Origin: Miscanthus floridulus
Lineage: Eukaryota > Streptophyta > Magnoliopsida > Poales > Poaceae
Length of the DNA: 64,000 nt
Assembly (NCBI RefSeq): GCF_019320115.1
Contig: NC_089598.1
Location: forward strand, 81,426,059 to 81,490,058
Reading direction: 5' to 3'
The translations under genes and the position numbers were made by a program. Of the stretch, positions 10,713 through 22,982 are shown in pieces (the stretch's first letter is position 1; each line of letters starts with the position of its first letter). The notes beneath the pieces were generated by a model. It was not told the origin of the DNA. It ran no database searches and saw nothing but the letters and a program-made list of their open reading frames with translations.

Positions 10713-12083
10713 CTCATGGTCTTCCTTTAGACTCTCATGAGATGCATTGAGCTCATCAAAGGCTTGCTTAAGGGCTTTTAGTTCCTTTCGCAAGTCTTTA
10801 CATTCTCTTCTCTTAATGTTAAAATGTTCTTTAGCATCTTCCAACATGTCAATTAGTTTATCTTTAGTTGGTTCATCATCATTATCACTTTCACTTTCAT
10901 TATCATGTTCTTCATCACATCCATCATCACAAGTTTGTACCTTAGTGGCCTTAGCCATGAAGCAAGTCGATGGAGTGTCGAAGAGAGAAGGCTTCTCATA
11001 AATGGCAATGCTTGCAAGAGCCTTCTTCTTGGTGGTCTTGTCATCATCACTATCATCATCATCACTTGAGGAAGCATCACTATCCCAAGTGACCCCATAT
11101 GAACCACCCTTCTTCTTCTTCATCTTGAAGGTCATCTTGTTCTTCTTCTCCTTCTTGTCCTTCTTCTTGCTCTTCTTGTCATCATCATCATTGTCACTAT
11201 TGTATGGACATTGAGCAACAAGATGATCCTTGCTTTCACACTTGAAGCACCTTCTTGACTCTTCCTTGTTCTTGGATGAAGACTTCTTTCTTCTAGCATG
11301 GTAGCCCTTCTTCACCATGAACTTGCCAAATCTCTTCACAAAGAGAGCCATCTTCTCATCATCCATCTCATCAAAGCTCAAATCTTCATCTTCACTTGAT
11401 GATTCTTGCTTTGCCTTGCCCTTGGATGATGTGGCCTTGAATACCACACTCTTCTTCTTCTCATCTTTCTTCTCTTTCTTTTCTTCCTTCTCATCGTCAT
11501 CTCTATAAGTGTCATTGGTCATCACATCTCCCAACACTTGGTTTGGTGTCATGGTGTCCAAACCACTCCTCACTAGAATAGTGACCAACATGCCAAATCT
11601 CAATGGTAAGTATCTCAAGAACTTGTGGGAGAAGTCCTTGTCCTTCACTTCTCCACCAAGTGCTTTAAGATCATTGACAAGCACTTGGAGCCTATGAAAC
11701 ATCTCTGGCACACTCTCATCTTCCATCATCTTGAAACTTGCAAACTTTTCCTTGAGAATATATGCCTTGGCACCCTTCACTGCTTGAGTGCCCTCAAATG
11801 ACTCCTCCAACTTCTTCCATGCATCATGAGCTATCTCAATGTTCCTGATTTGCTCAAATGTTATCTCATCCAAAGCATCATGAATGGCACTAAGAGCAAT
11901 GTCATTGTTTGGGAGCAACACCTCTTCGGCCGTGGCGGGATACTTCGGATCGGCTACCTCAAATTTGGTCTCCACCACCTTCCACACCTTTCTATTGATT
12001 GACTTCATATATGTTGTCATCTTTGCCTTCCAATAAGGATAATTGGAGCCATCAAATCGGGGTGGCTTCTTGGTGTTGTTCAT
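10713..12083 (-). pseudogene. Copia gag N-terminal part (SIRE-like)
   Basis: The frame starts MNNTKKPPRFDGSNYPYWKA (ATG at 12083-12081; it is open further upstream toward the primer site). The N-terminal UBN2-type gag domain (FDGSNYPYWKAKM ... KKLEESFEGT ... LKALGGEVKDKD) forms the particle shell. A Lys/Glu-rich stretch and a CCHC zinc knuckle, CFKCESKDHLVAQC, follow (about 11245-11205), then an acidic Asp/Ser run and a coiled-coil-like tail. The frame is open up to the CACTA insertion at 10712 and resumes in phase at 2314. This part carries no stop, but the element is broken downstream. Confidence 0.9.
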
Positions 12084-12134
12084 TTGAGCTATTTTCATAC
12101 CATAGGTTGTTAAGCCTAAAATCATGATGACCAC

Positions 12135-12147
12135 GGCTCTAATACCA
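12135..12147 (-). promoter_or_regulatory. primer binding site (tRNA-iMet)
   Basis: Minus-strand TGGTATTAGAGCC lies 2 nt after the LTR end and differs at one base from the usual initiator-Met tRNA complement TGGTATCAGAGCC. Copia elements use it to prime reverse transcription. Confidence 0.88.
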
Positions 12148-12149
12148 CT

Positions 12150-14102
12150 TGAAAGGTCCGAATGGCTAGAGGGGGTGAATAGCCTATTAAAAATTCTTCA
12201 ACAACAATTAAACAAAGCGGTTAGACAATTATGAGGCGAAGCGAATATTGCGCTAGCCTACTAAAAATGCAAGCCACCTAGCCACAATTCTAGTTGCTAT
12301 AGTCTCTAAATCACACTCAAGGCTAAGTCACTACCACTAAGTTAGTGAGCTCTTAAAGAATAGCTAAAGAGCCTCACTAACCACTAGACAACACACAAGC
12401 TAGCTCTCAAAACTAGTTAAACTAAAGAGCTTAGCTACACTAGGAAGGTAAATACTAGAGTGGTAGAGATGTTTATACCGCTGTGTAGAGGAGTGAGCCA
12501 ATCACAAGATGAAGCCAATCAATCACAATAGAATCCTAGTGATAAGAGATGACACAATGATTTTTCATCGAGGTTCACCTGCTTGCCGGCAAGCCAGTCC
12601 CCATTGTGGCGATACACTCACTTGGAGGTTCACGTGCTAATTGGCATCACACGCCAAACCCACAATAGGGTGCCGCACAACCAACACAAGATGAGGATCA
12701 CACAAGCCACGAGCAATCCACTAGAGTACCTTTTGGCTCTCTGCCGGGGAAAGGTCAAGAACCCCTCACAATCACCATGATCAGAGCTAGAGACAATCAC
12801 CTTCCTCCGCTCGATGATTCTCACTATGCCAAGCCGTCTAGGTGGTGGCAACCACCAAGAGAAACAAGCGAATTCTACAGTGAAACACAATCACCTAGTG
12901 CCTCTAGATGCAATCACTCAAGCAATGCACTTAGATTCACTACCGATCTCACAAAGAAGATGAATCAATGATAGAGATGAGTGGAAGGGCTTTAGCTAAG
13001 ATCACAAGGTTGCTATGTTAATGCAAATGGCCAAGAGAGTGAGCTTGAGCCGGCCAAACAACTTATATAGGCGTCCCCTCAAAATAGAGTCGTTGGCTCT
13101 CTGTTTGCATTTTTTTGGGGCGATAGGACGCATGCTCCCAGCATACAGTCACGTGATGCGCGCCATGCATCCCCTTGCATTCAACCATAACCACTCAATC
13201 TCAACGGTCGGTAGCCCTTCGTCGTGCGTTAAGTAATGACCGGACGTGCCATCCCGAAGACCAGACGTGCCGATCACGTCAGTTCATGCTTGCGCGCGCC
13301 AAGGCCATGCCCTGACCAGACGCGCTGCTCCCCACGGTGACCCAACGTCAGATTGACTCTAGTAATGCACCAGAGCCAATTTTCTTTGACCAGACGCGTT
13401 AGGTCACACATGACCGAATGCGCCGGTGGGTCCGGTCACCTCTGCCTCATTCTGTTGCTTGTGTCAGTGTACGTCACCTCTAACCAGATGTGGCACCATT
13501 ACATTAGGTCATCTCCTTGCACCAACATCCAGTCAATAGACCAAAGCCAAGCCACAACGCGCGCTACTAACCGGACGCACCGGTCCAACGTCCAGTCCAG
13601 CGTTCGGTCGCTGTAACCAGCGCATTCTCAGCTCCAACATCACCACCCTTGCTCAAATGTGCCAACCACCAAGTGTATCACCTTGTGCACGTGTGTTAGC
13701 ATATTTTCACAAATAGTTTCAAGGGTGTTAGCACTCACTAGAATCTAAATGCATATGCAATGAGTTAGAACATCTAGTGTCACTTTGACAACCGCATTAT
13801 GATACGGGTTTCACCCCTCTTAATAGTATGACTATCTATCCTAAATATGATCACACCCACTAGGTGTCTTGATCACCAAAATAAAATGGCCCTATCAAAT
13901 TCACCTTTGCCTTGAGCCTATTTTGTTTTTCTCTTTCTTCTTTTCTAAGCCCAAGCACTTGATCATCACCATGGACTCCACCATCACCATGATCTTTCAT
14001 TTGCTCCATCACTTGAAATGTGCTACCTATCTCATAATCACTAGAGTAATAGGTTAGCACTTAGGGGTTCATTAATTCACCAAAACTAAACTAGAGCTTT
14101 CA
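12150..14102 (-). mobile_element. 5' LTR of SIRE-like Copia element
   Basis: Read on the minus strand it runs TGAAAGCTCTAG ... GGACCTTTCA, 1953 bp. It is homologous to the solo LTRs at 32133-33952 and 53172-55134. It contains a decayed array of ACCGGACG/CGTCCGGT motifs (about 13235-13620), consistent with CpG decay. No 3' LTR remains in the window. Confidence 0.9.
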
Positions 14103-15296
14103 AACGGTGCCAAAAAGCTTGTTGGTATTAATTAACGCACACAGTTAAATCCACAAGCGCACGGATACCACTGTAGCTTTAACCTGTAAGTATTCCAAGT
14201 ATCGTATCCATAGGGAAACATGTGAGACTAACTATGGTCTAACTTAACTAGGGGTAGCAATAAGGTTAGGATAAATAGGAGCATAGAGAGGATATCTAAG
14301 GTTCTCTAATTCTGACTTCGGTAAGCTATGTCTTCTACTATTCAACTGAGAACATTACTAGAGAAAGACACCAGTAGAGGATACTTTCCTTCGTAACTAG
14401 GTCCTACTTAGCCTACAAACGGGAGGTAGACTATAGAGGATTCAACAAGGCTATAAGAGTCACCCTCGCAAGCTACCACCGAAATGCAGGGTGCATCCAT
14501 GATTAACCCAAGTCTAAACACCATGTTTACACTTACGATTAATACTTTACTCCCCCTAGGAAGAGAATAAAGCACTCAAAAGCGTCGTGATCCTGATGAA
14601 CAATATAAACAAGATGCTTACATGAATAAAAAGTTGATTACCAGAGAAGTCTCAGAAAAGCTCAAGTAGAACTTGATTCCACCAAGGTATAAGCCATAAA
14701 GAGAGCACCGATAGGCCAGCACTTCCTTCAAACTCTTTCCTCACACTCTATCTCACTATTATTTATAAGACTAGATCCTATGGAGGATTAATCTTCTCTT
14801 AATAGCTAGCTCTGATCCTGATAAGGAGAATATGAATTAGGGTTTTAGGATGGCTCTCCGGAGGGGGTATAGGGCAGTATATATAGGGGGTAGCGTCAAT
14901 TCTGGACCCTCGGATCAAACCGACTTGAATAAACCGCGTAGATGCGATCTTTAAGGCAGTGGAGAACCACCTTTCGAAGGAGGGGCTATCAGGTGGGGAT
15001 AGGAGACCAGCCAGCCAGTAGGTGGGGCCAGTAGTGCCTCGAGCCAGGTTTTGGTGGAGTGCCCTCTGGAGTCCTCTGGAGCCTTCTGGTGCTATTTACA
15101 CCATGGATAATCATGATTTACTTTAACAAATAGGTCCACCCTGAAGGTTTTATGGATAAACCCTGCTAAAAACATAGATTCATCAAAACTCATGGAATTT
15201 ATTAGTTTAAACCCCTAAACCTATGTTTGGTGATGAAATTAAGTATATAAGCAGGATATGTTGACGGTTTATAATTAGTGTTAGTGACCGTCAACA
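14103..15296 (-). mobile_element. Gypsy LTR, truncated after primer site
   Basis: The minus strand begins TGTTGACGGT at 15296 and runs leftward to AACAAGCTTTTTGGCACCGTT (14104-14124), which resembles the LTR/primer-site junction of grass Tat/Athila-type Gypsy elements (TGGCGCCGTT). The Copia LTR abuts it at 14102. A minus-strand TATA-like CCTATATATACTG lies at 14875-14887. The LTR tip holds an inverted repeat (TGTTGACGGT at 15259, ACCGTCAACA at 15287-15296). Confidence 0.6.
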
Positions 15297-18200
15297 TGCG
15301 CCCTGGTGGATAACTTGTACTGGCAACTTCCTCCAGGTGCCTTGGGATCCCCCTCAGTTGGGAAGCTACCATTGACGAAGAGGCAGGCCCTCCCGGCTAA
15401 GCATAGGCCACCTAGAAGGTAGCGTGTCTAGCCAAGACTACACTCTAGAGCTCATTTTCAAGGGATGACACCTAAGACACATATTTCACCTCCATGCCCG
15501 AAAGGGTCCCTACGTGCAGCTGCTCAGCTTTAGCAGCCACGGCCTCCAGGTCCACATAATAAAACTTACACTCAACAAGCTCATTCTTAACGTGTCTCGC
15601 ATTAGCTGACTCCGTTGCGAACAAAGTGTATCAGTCCAAAAATTTGCATACAATCGTAACACGATTCATTGCCAAAAACAAACGTACCTTGGATCTGCTT
15701 CTAGAGCTTCTCTGTCTCTTCCTGAGCAAGCACCCACTTTTGCCTCTCCCTCTAGTACGTGGAGCTAGAGGCACGAAAAGCAGCCTTCTCTTAGGATAGC
15801 CCGACAATAGCCTTGGCGGCAGCTAAAAAGGCAATAAAGGTTTTACAAGCCTCATCAAACATTAAGAAGAAAGGTCCTGGCAGAAACCCTACCTTGGGTC
15901 TCATCCTTATGGCGCTTTAGGGTCGCCACCCCTCTCTCGAGCTTGGCTATCCACGCCTTCGCTTCATCGCTCTGCCAAGAGAACCTCCCCTAGATGGACG
16001 TGGATTTGATCGAGGAATTCTTCTAAAGATTCTACAAGAGTAAGACAACATAAGTCTTAGCTTCATTCAGAACGAATCAACCAAAGACTTGGGGGCTAGA
16101 CCCATTGGGTCCACCGCAAGGCCCTGAGTATAAAGCAATGGCAACACTCACCTAGGTGCAACCACCAATTCGGCACTCGGGGGCTGGAAATCCCGATGCA
16201 GATCATACCTCTAGGGTGGCGCTAAGGGAATCCACAGTTGAGATGCTCTTAGTCTTTAGGGCTCGCAACATAGCAAACAAACTATTTGCGTGTTTTGCCA
16301 TCCCGTTCGGCTCTCTGAAGCTAGAGACAAGATGGCACCATTCCTCGACATCGTCGAACAAGCTCTCGCCTTCGACATTGAAAGCTTGCAGCGATGGACC
16401 TCCCCCTGCTCATTCGGTTCGATACCTGAGAGGGACCAGGCGAACGTCGTCCACCTATGGTGGAGAGTCAACTCGTAGCAACACCCTCTCAAAGTCATCC
16501 TCCGGAATAACTTCCAAGGACGACCCCGACGGATCAAGCTCACAAACCGGCTCAATGACAGGCTTTTTCCCATGGGCACCCACACTAGGAACTCGAGCAG
16601 GTTTACCCTGCACAGGCCATACCTGGGTCACTGGAGAAACATCTTCTCAAGCATCCTCTAAAGGTGGCACGCCTGTGTCGAAACCAGCCACAGAGTCATT
16701 AAGGGTAACAGCGACCCAAATCTTCTCTAAAATACTCAAATCCTCACTCTCGTTCAAGCAAACTCCTGGAGCTATGATCTCGCTAGTGTTGTCTAGCGCG
16801 ATTGCTTTGGGCAACCTCTCAGTTGATAAGGTCTTCGATCGGAAGCTACGCCCAAAAAGCAAGCATTAGGAACTCATCACCCAACAAAATCAGGAGATAA
16901 AGGAATTGAACTTACATGTTCTCATCACTGTGAACATCCAACAGCAATGGCTTCTTCAACCGCCAGTGCAAGGTCCTAGAACCTTGCTCGAACAGGATAT
17001 ACCCCACTTTCAGGCCAAAGTCACCAACGACCGAGACTGTCTCGGATGATGGCTTATCATTGGCAGGCCTAGGTGACCCCAGAGCCCTCGGCACTACGAA
17101 CAACTCATGGTAAGCTAAATTTAAATACACCAAGGCCATGACTGGCCGAGGATAACCAACATACTTGTCACTACCGATGCCTGCGCTTGGTATTGCCTCT
17201 TTTTCCTCCTCTCGGGGCCTTCATCCCCCTCATTGGTGCTTGCAGACTCTGCTGCAGCCATGCGCCTCCTCGTCTGCATGCTCGAACCCGATGCGCTATG
17301 ATCAGCATGGCTTGGGCAAGGAGTAGGGACAATGGCACTCAACTCCTCTCAAAGTGCTGACATCTCGCCATTACTGATGGATGTCTCCACACCATCAGTA
17401 CTCCACTCCCAAACCTTGTCCAAAGGGGCCCTAGAGTAGTATGTTTGGTGATCCTGCAAAATAGAGCAAGTTACACAAGGAAATCGAAATGGGTTGTCAA
17501 CTGATCACCGAACAATTGACACCTTACCGAGTTCTCATCGTCTCTCAGCTTTGAGGTCAGGGCTCCACTAGACGGTCTTTGCCTGTAAGCTAGGATTTCA
17601 GACCCAGGACCTTGTTGGTAACAACCAGCACCTAAAGCACGGTCATTGGCTCGATGGGCTCCCCCAATAGACTGGCGGTGTCGAGAGAGTTGCACATCAG
17701 GGATGCACATTCCCTGAAGGGCTGGATCCACCTCCAAAAGAAGGCTGCTAGGCAAGCCTGAATGGTATCCCCTCTCCTCTGGTGATAATCCTACAGGTCA
17801 CTCTTGAGTTCATCCGCCTCTTCCAACTTGGACTCAGGAACTTCCTCTTTCTCTACCAATGGCAGAGGGGGTGGGACCTTGTGGGAAAAGGCTAGAGCTG
17901 AGCAGTCATAAACATAAAACCACTTCTTCACCCAATTCAGGACGTTGGAAGGGAGATTTATGTGAAAAGAAGGAAGATTTGTCGGCCGCTTTGATCCAAA
18001 GGCTGTCGATCACCTTTCGGTCCGACTGAGGAAGAACGTCAAAGCAACGACAAAACAATGCCTAGTGGGGTTCGATCCCCATGAAGTCTTCACAATGGGA
18101 AATGAACATCACCAGAAGCACAATCCCATTTGTGGTCAGGTGGTGTACCTGCACATCATGGTATCGGAAGAGATCTCAGACAAACCAGTGGAAGGGCACC

Positions 18201-18477
18201 CTGAATCCGCGGCGAAAGAAGTCAACAAAGACTACAATTTCACCAAAATTAGGGGCGGTACGTCCTGGCCAGGGGCACACCAGTAACCCAAAAGCTCCCT
18301 TGGCGCTAGGAATCCCCCAACCACAAGATTCTTGGTGTCCTCCTCCATCGTCATCAACACCTCCCATAGAGAACTGGCGACGAGACTTCGTCCCCCTTTG
18401 CTCTTCAAGCTCATATCTTCTTCACTTACTGAACTAATGGTTTTGGTTTTCTTGGCCAGGGGCTTTCTCGGTGCCAT
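15297..18477 (-). pseudogene. gypsy-type transposon gag-like gene, degenerate
   Basis: Broken minus-strand frames start at MAPRKPLAKKTKT (18477). Conserved pieces follow in order: APGQDVPP, GEIVVFVDFFRRGF (about 18240-18185), a stretch like VHHLTTNGIV with SHCEDFMGIEP (about 18150-18070), then VKKWFYVYDCSA (about 17930-17895). This order resembles the 'putative gypsy type transposon' domain (Pfam PF04195) found upstream of gag in many grass Gypsy elements. The rest (17755-15300) has Ser/Arg/Lys-rich frames separated by stops and shifts. Plus-strand frames such as 16156-16869 are mirror images without motifs. The function of this domain is unknown. No RT or integrase is present, so the element is incomplete. 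Confidence 0.6.
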
Positions 18478-20522
18478 GACTATGACTACCGGGAGTGGGA
18501 TCTAGATGTGACGACATCTGCTAGGTCAAGATAAGTAGAGGAGTGAGCACTACTGCTTTTGTCGGTGACAGCAAAGGGATGGACCGTCTCCACCCTCGGC
18601 TAACCTATAAGGGTGGCTAATACTAGTCAAAAACCCTTATGGACCTTGGGCCTAAGGCCCAAAATTGCTAGTGAAACCGGGTGGACCAACATTTGGGCCC
18701 CACCAAAGTCTGGCGTACCTACCAAAGCGATAGGTGCCGTCGGTGATTCGCCCGGAATCACGAAAGCCAAACCCTACCATTTCTAGAGTGAAGGGAATGT
18801 TTAGGGGGGTCGCTAGCCAATCCTAAAACCTCTAGCCTTGAGGCTACATAAATCTCTCAAATGTTCAGACAAGCTCCAAGTACCTTATTTCAGCGGATGT
18901 GTGCCCCTCTAGGGGAAACCAGAAAACTAGTCAGCCCATGGCTGTAACCAAAGTACGAGCTCCTAAAATCTAGAAAAAGAGTTTTATGACATGCCCCAGC
19001 TGGTCAGGCTTTGTCCTGCCGCTTTTGAATAGTGGATGTTCACCTATTCTACCCGCTGTTAACTCGATAGAATAGCATACACCGTAGCCCCAGAGGTTTA
19101 CATGTGTTCGCTATTCGCCCAAGTGATTCTTGAGCTTTTGGGATTGATGGCTTCCAGAGCCACAAACGACCACACTTGGTCTGAGTAAAATTTCATATTG
19201 AGTCACTTACATAACCCATAGTTATACTAACTACCCATCAGGTCAGGAAGGGGAGCCCATAAAAATGTAAGGCCAGGTTTGACTGAACGAAAATCTTCAC
19301 ACCACCCGATCTAATCGGGAAATAGGTAGTGGTGTTCAAAATCAATAAAAGTCATTCTTTTTCGAGTAAACTCTATTGCATTTTATACCACCTATTTTAC
19401 AATAACCAAAATCTATCATAAACTCCTACAGTTATGATAAGCCTTCTAAGAATAGGATCGACTTCACCACTCAATCGATGGACATCTCATGAAGCGTAGC
19501 AGTTGGACGAAGGTGCACCGTGACCCTCACCTTGCCTTCAACCTTCAGGAGCATGGACGATGCTTGGAAGATGCCTCCAGGAGTCCCACCTCATGGAGCT
19601 TCCTCTAACATCCAAAAGGAGGAGAAGCCCCATGAGGAGGGTGGCTCATGCCATCTTCTGCGGTGTCGGGGAGGAGCAAATGGCATTGATTCGGCGGCAT
19701 CAAGCCTTTGAATCAATACGCGAGAGCACCTAGGTCCAGTTTGTGGGGTAAAGGGTTTCCTGGCAATAGCAAGCTGCCCTTTGCCCTCTAGGATTCTCTA
19801 CAAATATTCTAACCCAGAGAGCCCCGGAGTGCCGACCACCGGTCAGCCCAGCCACCGTTCCCTCAGTGACTCGGGGCACCAATGGTATTGTTCCTCCCCA
19901 TATTCATGGAACTTCCTCTAACACCCAAGGAGAATAGCCACCGCTAGGCCGCTATGGAACCTAATCTTGAAAGCCTTCTCCCAGCGTCTGTGTGACCTCC
20001 GGAAATCACCATGCACCATGGCGCACAACCAGAATCGCCACTCTCACACTCTGTCTAAGGCTAGGAGATTTAGGGAATAAAGGAGGGGTGAGACTCACTG
20101 GCCTCCCTACCCCCTACTTAAATAAGCGCCCCAAGGATGGTGGTAGGGGAGTGGGTGGTTGGCATTAAAAACACACTCAGGCATCGAGAGAGTTCCACAA
20201 AGTAAAAGCATGGGAAACGGAATGGTTCGAGTTCCTAGGCACCACTAACCTTATCTTTTATAGGATTCAATGACGCGCATGCGATGCGTTCAAACCGGTG
20301 GGAAACTTCCACCCGAAGGAATCCCAAAACTTAGGAAGGCATTACTGCCAGTCAACGCAACACGCACAGTTGTTCCGATACTCGGGACCTTCTAACTGTA
20401 TTAAGCATCTTGGCACTCGAGAAGTGTTCATAGGGACCTACGGCACCCGAACGTTATAGGGACTCACAGCACCCAAAGGATGGTACAACTCTACAAGCCC
20501 ATCATTAAATCCTACGGGGGTT
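18478..20522 (-). mobile_element. probable leader and LTR of the degenerate gypsy element
   Basis: Non-coding sequence upstream of the broken gag. A minus-strand TATA-like TTATTTAAGTAGGGGG near 20105-20120 suggests an LTR promoter. I could not fix LTR ends, primer site or TSD. The small plus-strand frame at 19520-19711 has no recognisable content. Confidence 0.4.
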
Positions 20523-21060
20523 ACTGTTAGAGATATGGGCCCAGGGTACCCTCATCGACTATATATCTGACCCATCCACGGAGGACAACCGACGAAGAAG
20601 CCTGCGTGGACTAGGCGCAACTACCAACTTGGAGATCATAACATATCAAGGATATCTACCGCCATCACAGCTATGGTAGGATAGAATTGATTTGTGGTAA
20701 CCAACTAGGAATTTAATCTATAGCGTTGATCGCCCTCATTGTAACCCTACCCCTCTGCCTATATAAAGAGGGGTAAGGGCTTCGCGATTGTTACATCCAC
20801 CATGACACCATCGCCTCATTCCAATCTACCTCGTAGCTTGGAGCAATAGCCCCTGTAACCAAGCATACGAATACAAGAAGAAGTATCAATTAGTCGTATG
20901 ACTTTTACTCGCTTCCTGAGGGCCTGAACTAGTATAAATCTCTGTCTCTTGTGCAACCATCCTAATCAATCTACGCGATCAAGTTGCTAGGCATTGTCAG
21001 AGCTAAACAATCCGATAGTTGGTGAACCACCGTTGTGTCGGCAGTGCTGTCATGACCGGC
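20523..21060 (+). mobile_element. LTR-like segment with TATA box
   Basis: It starts TGTTAGAGATATGGGCCC, has CTATATAAAG at 20759-20768 and a downstream phrase CCTGAACTAGTATAAATCT typical of the R-U5 part of grass Gypsy LTRs. The 3' limit is approximate and no internal region follows. Confidence 0.5.
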
Positions 21061-21545
21061 TATGTAGCATCACACCATGCCACACAACAACATGGGGAGC
21101 AAGATCACTTCGATCATGATGATGGCCTATAACTGAACGTACGATGATGCTAGGACAAGATAGGGTGGCTTGCTAGCCAAGTTTACTAACTTCCCCCTCC
21201 CTTGAGCTGTCGACCACTTGGGTCAGGAGAACCCATCTCTCTACATGTAACCTAGCCCCCGAACTCTATATAAGGGTGGCCAGGCCTTCCTTCTGAAGGG
21301 ACGAACTCTTAGAGCACCATTCGGGCTTTCGTTCAACTCACTCCTCCTACCTCATTCCCTTAGCTTACACGCCCCCATTGTAAGACTCTAGAGCACTTGA
21401 ACCAAGGAACACGAACTCGCCACCATCTCTAAGACTGTACATAGGGCTCTAGCCTGAACTAGTATAATTCCTTGTGTCTTTGAGTGCTACCACCATCTTC
21501 CTAGAGCAGCATGACACACATAAATTCACTCGTTGGTTTACAAAA
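21061..21545 (+). mobile_element. second LTR-like segment with TATA box
   Basis: CTATATAAGG at 21266-21275 is followed by a pyrimidine-rich leader and CCTGAACTAGTATAATTCC near 21450, parallel in layout to the preceding LTR but different in sequence. Limits are approximate. Confidence 0.4.
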
Positions 21546-22114
21546 CACTAACAAAATCGGTCAGGAAAACATGAATGAAACCATCATGGAAACCATCAAT
21601 GAAACATGCCACCACTACAATACGAAACTTAACCGAGGTGGGCAAAATCGATTAACCAAGGTGGGCAAGCCGTCCGCCTCTGTCAAAAGGTCACGGTTAA
21701 TCCAGCCTTAATAGAAGATTGGTCCAACCGCCTCGGTTATTCTATTAACCGAGATGGTAGCCTTATAACAACCGCCACAGTTAATACCCATTAACGGAGA
21801 AGGTCACACTAAGCAACCTGCCTCCGTTAATGGATTAAAAAAATAAAAAAAAACCATCGATGAGCCCGGTGAACCCATCCATGAGGCCCATCGAGCCCAT
21901 CGATGCATCGCACCGCCGCTCACTGGATCTGTTGCACCGAGAAGCACAGCTGGGGTCCCGCCCTCGCCCATCGATGCACCAAGGCTACTCACCGGATCTG
22001 TTGGCGCCAAGAAGAGCCACCGAGGCCAACCCCCACTCGCCGTGCCGTCACGAGCCACCACTGGGCCCAAGTCGTAGCCACTAGGGCTAGGCCCCTGTTC
22101 ATCGAGGCCTCATG

Positions 22115-22982
22115 TGATGCAGACTAGGCCCGATCTTCCAAAAGGTATGATAGCGTCGATTGGTGGAGACTTGACATTCACGATCTAGGCTTCGAACCAA
22201 GACTAATTTGGACCCCCGCAACCGTTACACCACTGCTCCATTGGTTATCAACCACGCGAACACGATTGACCTCGCCGAGAAGGCTTTCCTGCAAGCGAAT
22301 CGAAAACACAAGCAAGAACGGGATGAACGCAATCTGAAATTGCAAATAAATATGAGGCTTATGATAACGAGAAGGAGTTCAAGTCTTTATTAGAAAGGAC
22401 TAATCGCCACAGGCGAACAAGATCAAGAACTGGGGCCCTGGTTCACAGCAAGCAGCCTTGGCAGCACAGTTGCAGCAAAACGATGTCTGTTTCACGAGGA
22501 AATTAAGAACTAAACAAAACTCAAACCCTAAGGAGAGCGATAGCTGGTATTTATAGAGTCTTGGGCGTCACCCCCTGGACGTGCCCCCTAATGGGCTCAA
22601 ACACGATACACGGTCCAACAGACCAAAAGACGGTGTCGCAGCACCCTGACAGATTCTGGACGCTAACTTGTTTCGATTATTGCCATTGATTCCGAAGGGA
22701 TTTTGACATGAGACCAATTGGGTTGGCTTCCTTATCCAATGAGCTTTCTATCCATATGTGGATTATCAAAAACAGAGTCCGGGTGCGTCTTGGGTGATCA
22801 GTTTAAGATAGACTGGTCCTAGAGGCCGAGATGGACTCAAACTTGATTTGGGCCTCCACCTTGGTGACTCAAACCGGATGAGCTTCGGGCCTCCTTCATG
22901 CTTAGGACACCCACGCTGATCTCCTTGGTCTCCATATGGTTCTCCAAGCATGGTCATATGTATGGAGGTCATGTCCTCATCA
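22115..22982 (-). repeat. 3' LTR of the gag-only element
   Basis: TGATGCAGAC ... CCTCATCA in plus-strand view, 868 bp, homologous to 25513-26381. It carries the minus-strand TATA box CTATAAATA (22548-22556). Confidence 0.9.

Larger units (their letters stand above)
1148..14102 (-). mobile_element. SIRE-like Copia retrotransposon, split and 3'-truncated
   Basis: A minus-strand Copia element made of a 5' LTR (12150-14102), a primer binding site (12135-12147), gag (12083 down to 10713), then, across a CACTA insertion (2315-10712), the rest of gag and the protease (2314 down to about 1148). Coding similarity stops near 1148, so integrase, RT and the 3' LTR are missing on this side. LTRs of about 1.9 kb and the gag/protease signatures match the SIRE/Maximus lineage of plant Copia elements; the lineage name is inference. 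The region just right of the LTR is the primer-site end of a Gypsy LTR, suggesting insertion into an older Gypsy element. Confidence 0.85.

Noticed and set aside
16156..16869. A 237-codon plus-strand gene
   Set aside because: It is antisense to a broken minus-strand gypsy gag-like gene with matching domain pieces and has no motif of its own.
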